Shown piece after piece: positions 37,840 through 47,948 of a stretch of DNA of 64,000 nt. The DNA lies in NCBI RefSeq assembly GCF_003852405.1, contig NZ_QAJM01000007.1:124001-188000 (forward strand), in the 5' to 3' direction. This DNA comes from Pseudomonas sp. KBW05 (lineage in GTDB: Bacteria > Pseudomonadota > Gammaproteobacteria > Pseudomonadales > Pseudomonadaceae). The stretch's first letter is position 1. Each line of letters begins with the position of its first letter. The notes under the pieces were generated by a model, which saw only the letters and a list, made by a program, of their open reading frames with translations, made no database searches and was not told the DNA's origin. The position numbers and the translations under genes were made by a program.

Positions 37840-37889
37840 GCCCTCGTTTAGTAGCGAACAGGTGGTGGCCCTATCAGAGAACGAAAAGC

Positions 37890-38099
37890 ATGTTATTCAC
37901 CATAACCCCCAATCTGCCCACCGAAACCCTCGTCCTCAACAGCTACGAAACCTTCTCTTCCGTGCGCACCCTGCTGCTCAATCTGTCCAACGACCTCACC
38001 GGCGAACACCGCGACGTGGCCCTGGCGATCCATCAATTAAGCGAGCTAGGTGTCCTGCTGGTCGGCCAGATGATGGACCGCGAAGCCCCACTGCCCTAA
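37890..38099 (+). CDS. Small protein resembling DUF6124/DUF3077 family, short form
   Basis: This is a 69-aa ORF (MLFTITPNLPTETLVLNS...). It resembles the small Pseudomonas proteins grouped as DUF6124 (formerly DUF3077), which begin with a TPNPP motif and are usually about 110-120 aa. Here the TPN start is followed directly by what looks like the C-terminal helical half. Function unknown for the whole family. The upstream structured region supports a real gene. Weak ribosome site (AGAGAA). Confidence 0.65.
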   Translation: MLFTITPNLPTETLVLNSYETFSSVRTLLLNLSNDLTGEHRDVALAIHQLSELGVLLVGQMMDREAPLP

Positions 38100-38116
38100 A
38101 CCTGCAATGCGATCAG

Positions 38117-38188
38117 TGTGGGAGCTGGCTTGCCTGCGATAGCTTTGGTGAATTCAACACCGTCATCGCAGGCAAGCCAGCTCCCACA
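38117..38188. repeat. REPIN G (GCTGGCTTGCCTGCGA type)
   Basis: Inverted GTGGGAGCTGGCTTGCCTGCGAT arms; unit length 72. It lies between the small ORF and the convergent trxC. Confidence 0.93.
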
Positions 38189-38198
38189 TTTGACCGAG

Positions 38199-38633
38199 TT
38201 ACACGCCCTGGCTGCGCAACCAGGCCATCAACTGCGGCAACGGAAACGCCCCGCTCTGGCGCGCCACTTCGCGGCCGTTCTTGAACAGGATCAAGCTAGG
38301 AATCGAACGAATCCCCAACTGTGCCGACAGCTGTTGATTGGCCTCACTGTCCAGCTTGGCCAACCGGCATTTACCCACCAGTTGCCCGGCCGCCTGCTCA
38401 AACACCGGCGCAAACGATTTGCACGGCCCGCACCAGTCGGCCCATACATCCACCAGCAACGGCAAATCGCCTTTGATCTGGCTGGCATAGTCGCCTTGCT
38501 TCAGTTCGAAAGGCTTGTTCAACAACACCGGTTGCTTGCAGCGCCCGCACTTGGGCGTGTCGCCCAGGCGTTCGCCGGGGATGCGGTTGAGGCCGTTGCA
38601 ATGCGGGCAAGGGATGACGAGAGGGTCGGACAT
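38199..38633 (-). CDS. trxC: Thioredoxin 2 with zinc-finger N-terminus
   Basis: TrxC is a cytosolic thiol-disulfide reductase induced by oxidative stress in enterics. The 144-aa product has the four zinc-binding Cys (C9, C12, C29, C32) of the TrxC extension and the active site WCGPC at 67-71. It has normal length and ends SQGV. ATG 38633 has TAGGAG five bases ahead. Confidence 0.95.
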   Translation of the reverse strand: MSDPLVIPCPHCNGLNRIPGERLGDTPKCGRCKQPVLLNKPFELKQGDYASQIKGDLPLLVDVWADWCGPCKSFAPVFEQAAGQLVGKCRLAKLDSEANQQLSAQLGIRSIPSLILFKNGREVARQSGAFPLPQLMAWLRSQGV

Positions 38634-38658
38634 GAGGGCTCCTACAGTAATTGAAAGG

Positions 38659-40170
<1,512 letters not shown>

Positions 40171-43100
40171 TTAGTCGAGTTTGCTCGGCGGTGGTTCGGT
40201 GACGCCGCCGTCGTTGGCGGGCTTGGCCGGGCTGTCGACTTCCACCAGTTTGTATTCCTGGCCGTGAAGGTTCTTGAGGTAGACCTCCATCTGGCGGAAC
40301 GAGATGTTGATGTGGTGGTTCTTGAACTCGCGGTTGATAAAGCGGTTCACCTCGTCGATCACCGGGTTGCGGTCACCGAGGTCGCGCACGTGCATGCGCA
40401 GTTCGTGGTCGAGGGTGCTTTCGCCGAAATTGAGGAAGTACACATGGGGTTCGGGTTCTTTGAGGACGCGCGGGTTTTCCCTGGCGGCCTTGAGTAAGAG
40501 TTCCTTCACCAGATCCAGGTCAGAGCCGTAGTCCACGCCCAGTTTCAGGGTGACGCGGGTGATCGTGTCGGTCAGCGACCAGTTGATCAGTTGCCCGGTA
40601 ATGAACGTCTTGTTGGGGACGATAATGTCCTTGCGGTCAAAGTCGGTGATCGTCGTCGCACGGATGCGGATCTTGCTCACCGTGCCCGACAGGTTGCCGA
40701 TGGTGATGGTGTCGCCAATCCGCACCGGGCGTTCGAACAGGATCATGATGCCGGAGATAAAGTTGGCGAAGATCTCCTGCATGCCGAAACCCAACCCCAC
40801 CGACAGCGCTGCCACAAGCCATTGCAACTTGTCCCAGCTCACGCCGAGGGTGGACAGCGTCGACACAAAGCCGACGCCGGCAATCACGTAGGATAGCAAC
40901 GTGGTGGTCGCGTACGCGCTGCCCTGGGCCAGGTCCAGCTTGGACAGCACCAGCACTTCCAGCAAACCGGGCAGGTTGCGCGCCAGGGCGAAGGTGATGC
41001 CGATGATGATCAGGGCGCCGAGCAGGTCGCCGATGCTGATCGGCACCATGCTGATATTGGCGCCCGTGCCGCTGGTGTATTCGTACAACGTGACGTTATC
41101 CAGATACGAAAACACCGAGATCAGGTCCGACCACACCCAGTACAGCGCCGCGATAAAGCCGCCGAGCAGGGCCAGGCGGATCAGGCGCATGGACTGTTCG
41201 TTGACCTGCTCGATGTCCAGGGTGGGCTCCTCGATCACCGTTTCGCCGTCACCGGCTTCCTTGGCCGCCTGGCGTTTGGCCAGGGCGCGCGCATAGGCCA
41301 GGCGCCGTGCGGCAACGCCCAGGCCACGCACGAAGGTGGCTTCGATCACCAGCCAGAACATCAGCAAGTACAGGGTGTTAATCAACCGGTCGCTGAGCTT
41401 GAGCGCGGTGTAGTAGTAGCCAAAGCACACGGCGATAAACAGCGCGATGGGCAGGGCGGTAAACAGCACACCGACGGCTTTGCGGAACAGCGAGGCCTTT
41501 TCGTGGGCGGGGCTGTGCAGCAACAGGCGGCCCAGCAGCCAGGCCATCAGCGCGTAGCACAGCAGCACCACGCCGATGCCCAGCACGTCGTCGGCCAGCG
41601 CTGCCGGTTGGTGCTCGGCGATGGCCACCACGGCCACCAGTGCCAGCACCACCAGGCCGAGCTTGCGCACCCAGCCTTGGAGGAATTCGACCTGGGGCTT
41701 TTCCCAGCGGAAGTGCAGTTCGGCCACGCCGCCCGGCGCGAGGATGCGGTAGGCGGTGTAGAACACCATCCACGCCTGGGCGATCTGCAACAGCGCCGCG
41801 CCGAGGTTGGCGTTTTGCCCGCGGGCGTCGATCTGTAGCGCATAGCCGCACAGCGCCAGGCCCAGGGACACCGGCATCGCCAGCAGGATATTGATCAGGA
41901 TGGCCTGGGGCGTGTGCCACTGGCTGTCGCGCTTGAAGTGGCCGATGTCCTGGTGGACTTTGTTCAGGCGCTGATAGAGATTTTTTCGCCGCCACAGCAG
42001 CGCGCCGATCAACAACAGCAGCGGCAGGAACAGCAGCGGGCGCTGGGTCAGGCCGTCGTACAACTCGCTGACGCTGGACGCCCAGGGCAGGGTGGTGACC
42101 TGCTTGCTCAGGTGCGCCGGTACGGTTTCCAGCCACTCGGTGTCCAGCGGCTTGTTGCTGGGAATCCAGAACATCTGCTCGTCGAGCGTCGCGCGCAGCG
42201 TGGTGGCGGTGCTCAGCAGTTGCTTCTGGTTGAGTTGCAGGGTGATCGATTCATTCAGCAGCGCGCTCAGCTCACGGCTCAGGCGTTCCAGCAGGTCGCT
42301 GCGGGTGATCGCCAGTTCCAGCAAGGTACGGCGCAGTTGAGGGGTGACGTCTTCCGGCGCCTGGTTTGCCAGGAGGTTATCCACATAGGTGCTCGGCGAG
42401 CTGATCAGTTCGCGCTGCTGGTTGACCTCGAACTGGTACAGGCGAATGTTGGCGATGTCGTCCGCCAGGTCGCGGTCCACGGTGAGGCGCGGCAGGGCCT
42501 GTTTCTGTTTATAGAGGATCTTCGACAGCAGCAGGCTGCCCTTGAGCACGTTGATCTGCTCGTCCAGGGCGGCGTCGCTCTGGGTCACGGTGTCCAGTTG
42601 CTGCTTGGTTTGCAGGTTCTTCTGGGTCAGGTCGTTGAGGCGGTCGGTGCTTTTAAGCAGGTAGTCGGACAGTTTCAGGTTGGCCGCGCTTTCGGTGGCG
42701 AGCAGGCTGCTGCCGCCGGCCTTTTGCGCTTCGATGGATTGTTGCGTCACCGTTTGCTGCGACTGCGCCAGGCGTTTCTGGTTGATCAGGGTTTGCAGGT
42801 CCTGGATTTCTTGCTCCAGGCGCGCGGTTTTTTCCACCACCAGGTCGTGCTGGCTGTTGCCCAAATCCTGCAGTTGGCTGTTGCCGGCCAGTTCCTGGCG
42901 GCGCAGCGGGATCAGCGCGTTGAGGGCGGCGAGTTCGGCGTTCAGTTGGTTGCGCTGGTCGCTGCTGAGGGTTTTACCGTTGTCTTTGCCGGCCTTGAGG
43001 ATCGAATTGATCTGCAGGATGCGCGTCTGGCTGCTGCTGATTTCGGTCTGGGCGCGCTCGGGGCGGGTCTGGGCGGCGATGGTCAGGCTGTTGGCGTCGG

Positions 43101-43509
43101 CCAGGTCTTTTTGCAGGTCGCCTTGCTGGGTGGTGCGCTGCACCAGCAGTTGCTCCAGCTGCGGCACCGGCAGGCTGGCGTAGCGTTGTGCCACTGGGAT
43201 GACTTTGGTGGCCTTGAGCCGGGTCAGTTCGCGCTGGTTTTCGACGGTCTGGCGCGGCGCGTCTTCGAGCTGGCGCTTGAGGTCCACCAGGCGCTGCTCG
43301 TAATCCTGCTTGTTGCCCAGGTAGGTCAGGGTCTGTTGCAGGACGTTCTGCAACGCCTTCATGTCGGCGTCGGGCAGCTTGCGGTCGGGCAGCTTGTCCA
43401 AAGATTGCTGGATAGCGTCGGCGCTGGGCGGGTCGGCCGCGTGGACGGTGCCGACACAAAGGGTCAGGCCCAGCAGGGCAGTGGCGAGGAACGTGCGCAG
43501 GATTGGCAT
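40171..43509 (-). CDS. mscK: Large MscS-family mechanosensitive channel (MscK/KefA-like)
   Basis: This is an 1112-aa inner-membrane channel that opens under membrane tension during osmotic downshift. It has a signal peptide (1-24), a long periplasmic coiled-coil-rich domain (about 25-490, many Gln/Leu), around eight additional membrane helices (about 500-900) and the MscS core. The pore helix TM3 region is ALSVGLGFGMQEIFANFISG and the beta domain follows (PVRIGDTITIGNLSGTVSKI). It is similar in length to E. coli MscK and MscM. A poorly conserved tail (PAKPANDGG) ends the protein. Confidence 0.93.
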   Translation of the reverse strand: MPILRTFLATALLGLTLCVGTVHAADPPSADAIQQSLDKLPDRKLPDADMKALQNVLQQTLTYLGNKQDYEQRLVDLKRQLEDAPRQTVENQRELTRLKATKVIPVAQRYASLPVPQLEQLLVQRTTQQGDLQKDLADANSLTIAAQTRPERAQTEISSSQTRILQINSILKAGKDNGKTLSSDQRNQLNAELAALNALIPLRRQELAGNSQLQDLGNSQHDLVVEKTARLEQEIQDLQTLINQKRLAQSQQTVTQQSIEAQKAGGSSLLATESAANLKLSDYLLKSTDRLNDLTQKNLQTKQQLDTVTQSDAALDEQINVLKGSLLLSKILYKQKQALPRLTVDRDLADDIANIRLYQFEVNQQRELISSPSTYVDNLLANQAPEDVTPQLRRTLLELAITRSDLLERLSRELSALLNESITLQLNQKQLLSTATTLRATLDEQMFWIPSNKPLDTEWLETVPAHLSKQVTTLPWASSVSELYDGLTQRPLLFLPLLLLIGALLWRRKNLYQRLNKVHQDIGHFKRDSQWHTPQAILINILLAMPVSLGLALCGYALQIDARGQNANLGAALLQIAQAWMVFYTAYRILAPGGVAELHFRWEKPQVEFLQGWVRKLGLVVLALVAVVAIAEHQPAALADDVLGIGVVLLCYALMAWLLGRLLLHSPAHEKASLFRKAVGVLFTALPIALFIAVCFGYYYTALKLSDRLINTLYLLMFWLVIEATFVRGLGVAARRLAYARALAKRQAAKEAGDGETVIEEPTLDIEQVNEQSMRLIRLALLGGFIAALYWVWSDLISVFSYLDNVTLYEYTSGTGANISMVPISIGDLLGALIIIGITFALARNLPGLLEVLVLSKLDLAQGSAYATTTLLSYVIAGVGFVSTLSTLGVSWDKLQWLVAALSVGLGFGMQEIFANFISGIMILFERPVRIGDTITIGNLSGTVSKIRIRATTITDFDRKDIIVPNKTFITGQLINWSLTDTITRVTLKLGVDYGSDLDLVKELLLKAARENPRVLKEPEPHVYFLNFGESTLDHELRMHVRDLGDRNPVIDEVNRFINREFKNHHINISFRQMEVYLKNLHGQEYKLVEVDSPAKPANDGGVTEPPPSKLD

Positions 43510-43558
43510 AGAGACCGGTCGTGCAAGGTGAAGAATCGGGGCGTTGTCGCCCCGCAGT

Positions 43559-45301
43559 TTAGAGGAAGAGTCCGGGGCCCGGGCGACTTCCTTCGGGGAA
43601 TCTGACGCCCACTTTGCCGATCTTGTTCCCGTCCATGACCGCGACGGTCCAGATGGTGTTGTTCCATTCCACCTGGTCGCCGACGATGGGCGCGCCGCCG
43701 ACTTTCTGGGTGATGAAGCTGCTCAGTGGCATATCCGGGTCGATGCCTTCGAGCTTCAGGCCGTACAGGGCGGAGACCGCGCCCAGCTGGGCGTCGCCTT
43801 CCAGTACGAAGTCACCGAAGAAGCGCAGGTCGAGGCCGCGTTGCGGTGCCTGGCTGAACAGTTTGCCCAGGGCCGGCAGGTTGTGTTCGTGGCCGATCAC
43901 ACAGAGCAGGTCGCCGACTTCCAGCACCGTACTACCCGACGGATGGAGCAGTTGCTGGCCGCGGAACAGCGCGGCGATCCGCGTGCCTTCGGGCATTTTC
44001 AGTTCGCGCAGGGCGGCGCCGATGCACCATTTTTCGGCGCCGAGGCGGTACACGAACAGCTCCCACTCGCTGGTGACGTGCACTTCCAGGGCCGCGCGGG
44101 AGATTGGCGCCGGGTCAGGCGGGACGGTCACCTTGAGCAGCTTGGCCACCCACGGCAGGCTGGTGCCCTGTACCAGCAGCGAGACCAGCACGATAAAGAA
44201 CGCCAGGTTGAAGTACAGCTGCGCATGGGGCAGCCCGGCCATCAGCGGGAACACCGCGAGAATGATCGGCACCGCGCCGCGCAAGCCCACCCAGGCGATA
44301 AAGCCTTTTTCCCGGCCGTGGAACGCCTTGAACGGCAGCAGGCCGACCATCACCGACAGCGGCCGTGCAAACAGGATCATCCACAGCGCCAGGCCCAGGG
44401 CCGGCAGGGCAATCGGCAGCAAATCATGGGGCGTGACCAAAAGGCCCAGCACCAGGAACATGCCGATCTGCGCCAGCCAGGCCATGCCGTCGAGCATATG
44501 CAAGATGCCATGCCGGCTGCGCACCGGGCGGTTGCCGATCACCAGGCCGCACAGGTACACGGCGAGGAAGCCGCTGCCGTGCAGGGCGTTGGTCACGGCG
44601 AAGACGAACAGGCCGCCGGCGATCACCAGGATCGGGTACAGGCCGGTGGCCAGGTTGATGCGGTTGACCATTTGCAGCATCAACCAGCCGCCGCCCAGGC
44701 CGACGACGCCGCCGATACCGAATTCGCGCACCAGGTGCGTCAGCAGGCTCCAGTGCAGGCCGGTCTGGCCGCTGGCGAGCATGTCGATCAGGGTCACGGT
44801 GAGGAACACCGCCATCGGGTCGTTGCTGCCGGATTCGATTTCCAGGGTGGCGGTCACCCGTTCGTTGAGGCCCTTGCCACCCAGTAGCGAGAATACGGCT
44901 GCGGCGTCGGTTGAGCCGACAATGGCACCGATCAGCAAGCCCTGGATGATATTCAGGTCAAACAGCCACGCCGCCGCCATGCCGGTGAGGCCGGTGGTGA
45001 TCAACACCCCCATCGTGGCCAGCGACAACGCCGGCCAGAGTGCCACGCGGAAACTCGCCACCCGTGTACGCAAACCACCATCGAGCAGGATCACCGCCAG
45101 GGCGAGGTTGCCCACCAGGTAGGCGGTCGGGTAATTGTCAAAGATGATGCCGCCGCCATCGACGCCGGCGACCATGCCCACGGCCAGGATGATCACCAGG
45201 ATCGGGATGCCCAGGCGGGACGAAAGAGAACTCACCAGAATGCTCGCACTCACCAGCAACGCGCCGATCAAGAACAGGCTGTTGATGGTCGTCGCATTCA
45301 A
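43559..45301 (-). CDS. nhaP2: Potassium/proton antiporter, CPA1 family (NhaP2/CvrA-like)
   Basis: This 580-aa cation/proton antiporter has about 12 membrane helices with the CPA1 signature [17 protein letters not shown] near residue 150, followed by a TrkA-C domain and a CorC-like C-terminal domain (about 400-580). Length and layout match NhaP2. No ATG fits; the TTG at 45301 has TGGAGT 8 bases ahead and gives [16 protein letters not shown], so it is chosen over a longer frame. It is probably involved in potassium and pH balance. Confidence 0.92.
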   Translation of the reverse strand: MNATTINSLFLIGALLVSASILVSSLSSRLGIPILVIILAVGMVAGVDGGGIIFDNYPTAYLVGNLALAVILLDGGLRTRVASFRVALWPALSLATMGVLITTGLTGMAAAWLFDLNIIQGLLIGAIVGSTDAAAVFSLLGGKGLNERVTATLEIESGSNDPMAVFLTVTLIDMLASGQTGLHWSLLTHLVREFGIGGVVGLGGGWLMLQMVNRINLATGLYPILVIAGGLFVFAVTNALHGSGFLAVYLCGLVIGNRPVRSRHGILHMLDGMAWLAQIGMFLVLGLLVTPHDLLPIALPALGLALWMILFARPLSVMVGLLPFKAFHGREKGFIAWVGLRGAVPIILAVFPLMAGLPHAQLYFNLAFFIVLVSLLVQGTSLPWVAKLLKVTVPPDPAPISRAALEVHVTSEWELFVYRLGAEKWCIGAALRELKMPEGTRIAALFRGQQLLHPSGSTVLEVGDLLCVIGHEHNLPALGKLFSQAPQRGLDLRFFGDFVLEGDAQLGAVSALYGLKLEGIDPDMPLSSFITQKVGGAPIVGDQVEWNNTIWTVAVMDGNKIGKVGVRFPEGSRPGPGLFL

Positions 45302-45424
45302 AGGCAGTACTCCATGGGCAAACAAGACGGGGCGCAAACTGACCATGCAGTCTGCGTGCCAGCGATTCTAACCTGTTGAATTGCTGCGCTGTCAAAAAGC
45401 TTTTGCAGGTTGGCGAAGATCCAA

Positions 45425-45514
45425 TGTGGGAGCGGGCTTGCTCGCGAAAGCGGTGTGCCAGTCAATGCATCTGGCGACTGATACACCGCATTCGCGAGCA
45501 AGCCCGCTCCCACA
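45425..45514. repeat. REPIN H (GCGGGCTTGCTCGCGA type)
   Basis: Inverted GTGGGAGCGGGCTTGCTCGCGAA arms; unit length 90. Located between nhaP2 and the chemotaxis receptor gene, both on minus. Confidence 0.93.
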
Positions 45515-45535
45515 TTTTTGACTCAGGTGTGTCAG

Positions 45536-47161
45536 TCAGAGGCGGAAACGGCCCACCATCCCATTCAAATCCACCGCCAATCGCGACAACTCACTACTCG
45601 CCGCGCTGGTCTGGCTGGCACCCGTCGCCGATTGCACCGACAGATCGCGGATGTTCACCAGGTTACGGTCCACTTCTCGCGCCACTTGCGCCTGTTCTTC
45701 CGCTGCGCTGGCGATCACCAGGTTGCGTTCGTTGATCTCGACAATCGCCGTATTGATGGTATCCAGCGACAACCCCGCACCTTTGGCGATATTCAGCGTC
45801 GATTCCGCACGTTCGGTGCTGTTGCGCATCGAATCCACGGCGTGCTCGGTGCCGGCCTGGATGCTGCCGATCATTCGCTCGATCTCGCTGGTGGACTGCT
45901 GGGTGCGGTGGGCCAGTGCGCGCACTTCGTCGGCGACCACGGCAAAACCACGGCCGGCTTCACCAGCGCGGGCAGCTTCGATGGCGGCGTTGAGGGCCAG
46001 CAGGTTGGTCTGGTCGGCTAGGCCGCGAATCACGTCCAGCACCTTGCCGATATCCCGCGACTCATTGGCCAGGTCGCCAATCAGTGTGGCGGTGGCCTGC
46101 ACATCACCGCTCATGCGTTCGATGGCGCTGACGGTCTCTTGCACCAAATCGCGGCCGTCACCGGCGGAGGTGGTGGCGTTGCGCGAGGCTTCGGACGTGC
46201 TCACGGCATTGCGTGCCACTTCTTCCACGGCACTGGTCATCTCGTTGACGGCAGTGGCGGCCTGTTCGATCTCGTTGTTTTGCTGGGTCAGGCCACGGGC
46301 GCTTTCGTCGGTGACGGCGTTCAGCTCTTCGGCGGCCGAGGCCAGCTGGGTGGCGGAACCGGCGATGCGTTGCAGGGTGTCGCGCAGTTTGTCCTGCATC
46401 TTGGCCATGGCGGCGAGCAGGCGCCCGGCTTCGTCGTTGCCATCGACTTTGATCGGGCGGGTCAGGTTGCCTTCGGCCACTTCTTCGGCCGCTTCCAGCG
46501 CTTGGGCGATGGGCACGGTGATGCTGCGGGTCAGCAGCCAGGCGAACAGCACCGTCAGTGCGGTGGCGAGTGCCAGCAGGCCGACAACCAGGTTGAAGGC
46601 CAGGTCGTATTGATCCTTGGCCTCTTGGTTGGTGACTAGCGCCATCTTGTTGTTGATATCCAAGAGGCGCGCCAGCACTGCGTTGACCTGCTCGGAGTTG
46701 CTCAGCAGCTCGCTGTTGATCAGGGTGCGCAGGGCTTCCACCTGATTGGTCTGGGACAGGCTCTTCATGCGCGTTTCAATCTGGCGGTACTGGCCGAGCA
46801 GGGTGACGTACTCGTCGTAGGCCGCGCGCTCTTCACGGCTGTCGATGAGTTTTTCGTAGATGGCCTGGGCGGCGCGAATCTGCTGGTCGCGCAGTTCGAA
46901 GGTGTCCAGGGTCTTTTGCTGTACATCCGGCTCGCGGTTGGTCAGCAGGCGGTATGACAGCACGCGCAGGCGCAGGGTCAGCTGGGTGAACTCGTCGAGG
47001 GCGCGAATGCTCGGCACGCTGGACAGGGTGATGTCTTCGGCGGCGCCGCGGATCTTGCTCATCTGGTTCAAGGCGAACACACCGAGAAACAACATGAGCG
47101 CGCCGATAAACGCGAAGCCGAGAAAGGCACGCGGCGCGATATTCATATTACGAAGGGACAT
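45536..47161 (-). CDS. Methyl-accepting chemotaxis protein
   Basis: This is a 541-aa chemoreceptor. A membrane helix at about 12-32 is followed by a four-helix-bundle periplasmic sensor domain (about 33-188), a second helix (about 190-212), a HAMP domain (about 213-265) and a long cytoplasmic signalling domain with the hairpin tip [33 protein letters not shown]. It ends GRFRL with no CheR-docking pentapeptide. The ligand cannot be told from sequence. ATG 47161 has AGGA ahead; an ATG five codons later is possible. Confidence 0.95.
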   Translation of the reverse strand: MSLRNMNIAPRAFLGFAFIGALMLFLGVFALNQMSKIRGAAEDITLSSVPSIRALDEFTQLTLRLRVLSYRLLTNREPDVQQKTLDTFELRDQQIRAAQAIYEKLIDSREERAAYDEYVTLLGQYRQIETRMKSLSQTNQVEALRTLINSELLSNSEQVNAVLARLLDINNKMALVTNQEAKDQYDLAFNLVVGLLALATALTVLFAWLLTRSITVPIAQALEAAEEVAEGNLTRPIKVDGNDEAGRLLAAMAKMQDKLRDTLQRIAGSATQLASAAEELNAVTDESARGLTQQNNEIEQAATAVNEMTSAVEEVARNAVSTSEASRNATTSAGDGRDLVQETVSAIERMSGDVQATATLIGDLANESRDIGKVLDVIRGLADQTNLLALNAAIEAARAGEAGRGFAVVADEVRALAHRTQQSTSEIERMIGSIQAGTEHAVDSMRNSTERAESTLNIAKGAGLSLDTINTAIVEINERNLVIASAAEEQAQVAREVDRNLVNIRDLSVQSATGASQTSAASSELSRLAVDLNGMVGRFRL

Positions 47162-47427
47162 GCTGGAATCCTGGGGAGAAGCGCGATCCGTGCGGCCATG
47201 AGAAGGGGGATGCTTCTCTATCGGTCGTACGACTAAAGTCTAAAGGGGGGCGTGCGTTTTTGTCGCATCCGATGAGCTTCAGGAACCAGATCGGCGAATT
47301 GCAGTCACTAAGGCTCGAAAGTGCGGCCCGGCCCATAAAAATCGGGCTGCGCGCCGGGGATAACCCTGGCATCCGAGGTGAATTTTCTTTATCGTCACCG
47401 CCCTTTGAAAAAGCCCGAGAAATCAAA

Positions 47428-47658
47428 ATGTTAGAAGCATCCCTCAGCCAATTGGAACAACTGGTCAGCGACCTGGTACAGCAGAACCAGGATCTGCTGG
47501 GCAGCAACGAATCCCTCAAGGCCGAACTGGCCCGCGCCAAGGATGAGAACGACAGCCTGCAATTGAGCCTGATGGAGCAGGAAGAAAAACAAGGCGCGAC
47601 CGCTGCCCGTATCCAGGCGCTGGTTGAGCGCGTGAGCGCAGGTCCTGTCGGCGCATGA
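47428..47658 (+). CDS. Small coiled-coil protein, ZapB/TIGR02449-like
   Basis: This is a 76-aa protein, almost entirely coiled coil (LEQLVSDLVQQNQDLLGSNESLKAELARAKDENDSL), like the small ZapB-type proteins encoded ahead of zapA in pseudomonads. It probably works with the ZapA-like neighbour, whose start overlaps its stop by 4 bases. An ATG further upstream in the same frame (47260) would add a charged, unrelated stretch and is not used. Confidence 0.82.
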   Translation: MLEASLSQLEQLVSDLVQQNQDLLGSNESLKAELARAKDENDSLQLSLMEQEEKQGATAARIQALVERVSAGPVGA

Positions 47659-47948
47659 ATGAAGGGATAAAGGTCGTTTCGATTCTCGGAGAGGATTACT
47701 CGATCAAGGCGCCAGCCGGGGAAGACAAAACCCTGATGCACGCCGTGACCATGCTCAAGGCCTCCCTGGCCACCACCAAGAAGAAGTATCCGACGCTGAT
47801 CGGCGACAAATTACTGGTGCTGGCGGCGCTGAACCTGTGCGCCGAGCAGATCGAAATGCAGCAGGCGCACCAAGAGGAACTCGACCGTTACCAAGAGCAA
47901 GTCAGCGCCACGGTCGATGTGATTTCCAAGGCGATCGGACAGCCTTAG
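47655..47948 (+). CDS. ZapA-like cell division protein, divergent paralogue
   Basis: This 97-aa protein shows the ZapA layout: an N-terminal beta part (VVSILGEDYSIKAPAGEDKTLMHAVTML) followed by the helix with the LIGDKLLVLAALNL motif, then a coiled-coil tail. ZapA stabilises FtsZ bundles. It differs clearly from the main Pseudomonas ZapA and lies in a different place: the usual pepP upstream and 6S RNA and ygfA downstream are absent. It is therefore likely a second, relocated copy. The gene end overlaps the convergent acyl-CoA dehydrogenase stop by 4 bases. Confidence 0.82.
   Translation: MNEGIKVVSILGEDYSIKAPAGEDKTLMHAVTMLKASLATTKKKYPTLIGDKLLVLAALNLCAEQIEMQQAHQEELDRYQEQVSATVDVISKAIGQP

Noticed and set aside
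37763-37855. Structured element considered as an integron attC site
   Set aside because: The repeat GTTTAGTAGC does not fit the GTTRRRY core, no integrase is near, and the following ORF is not cassette-like.
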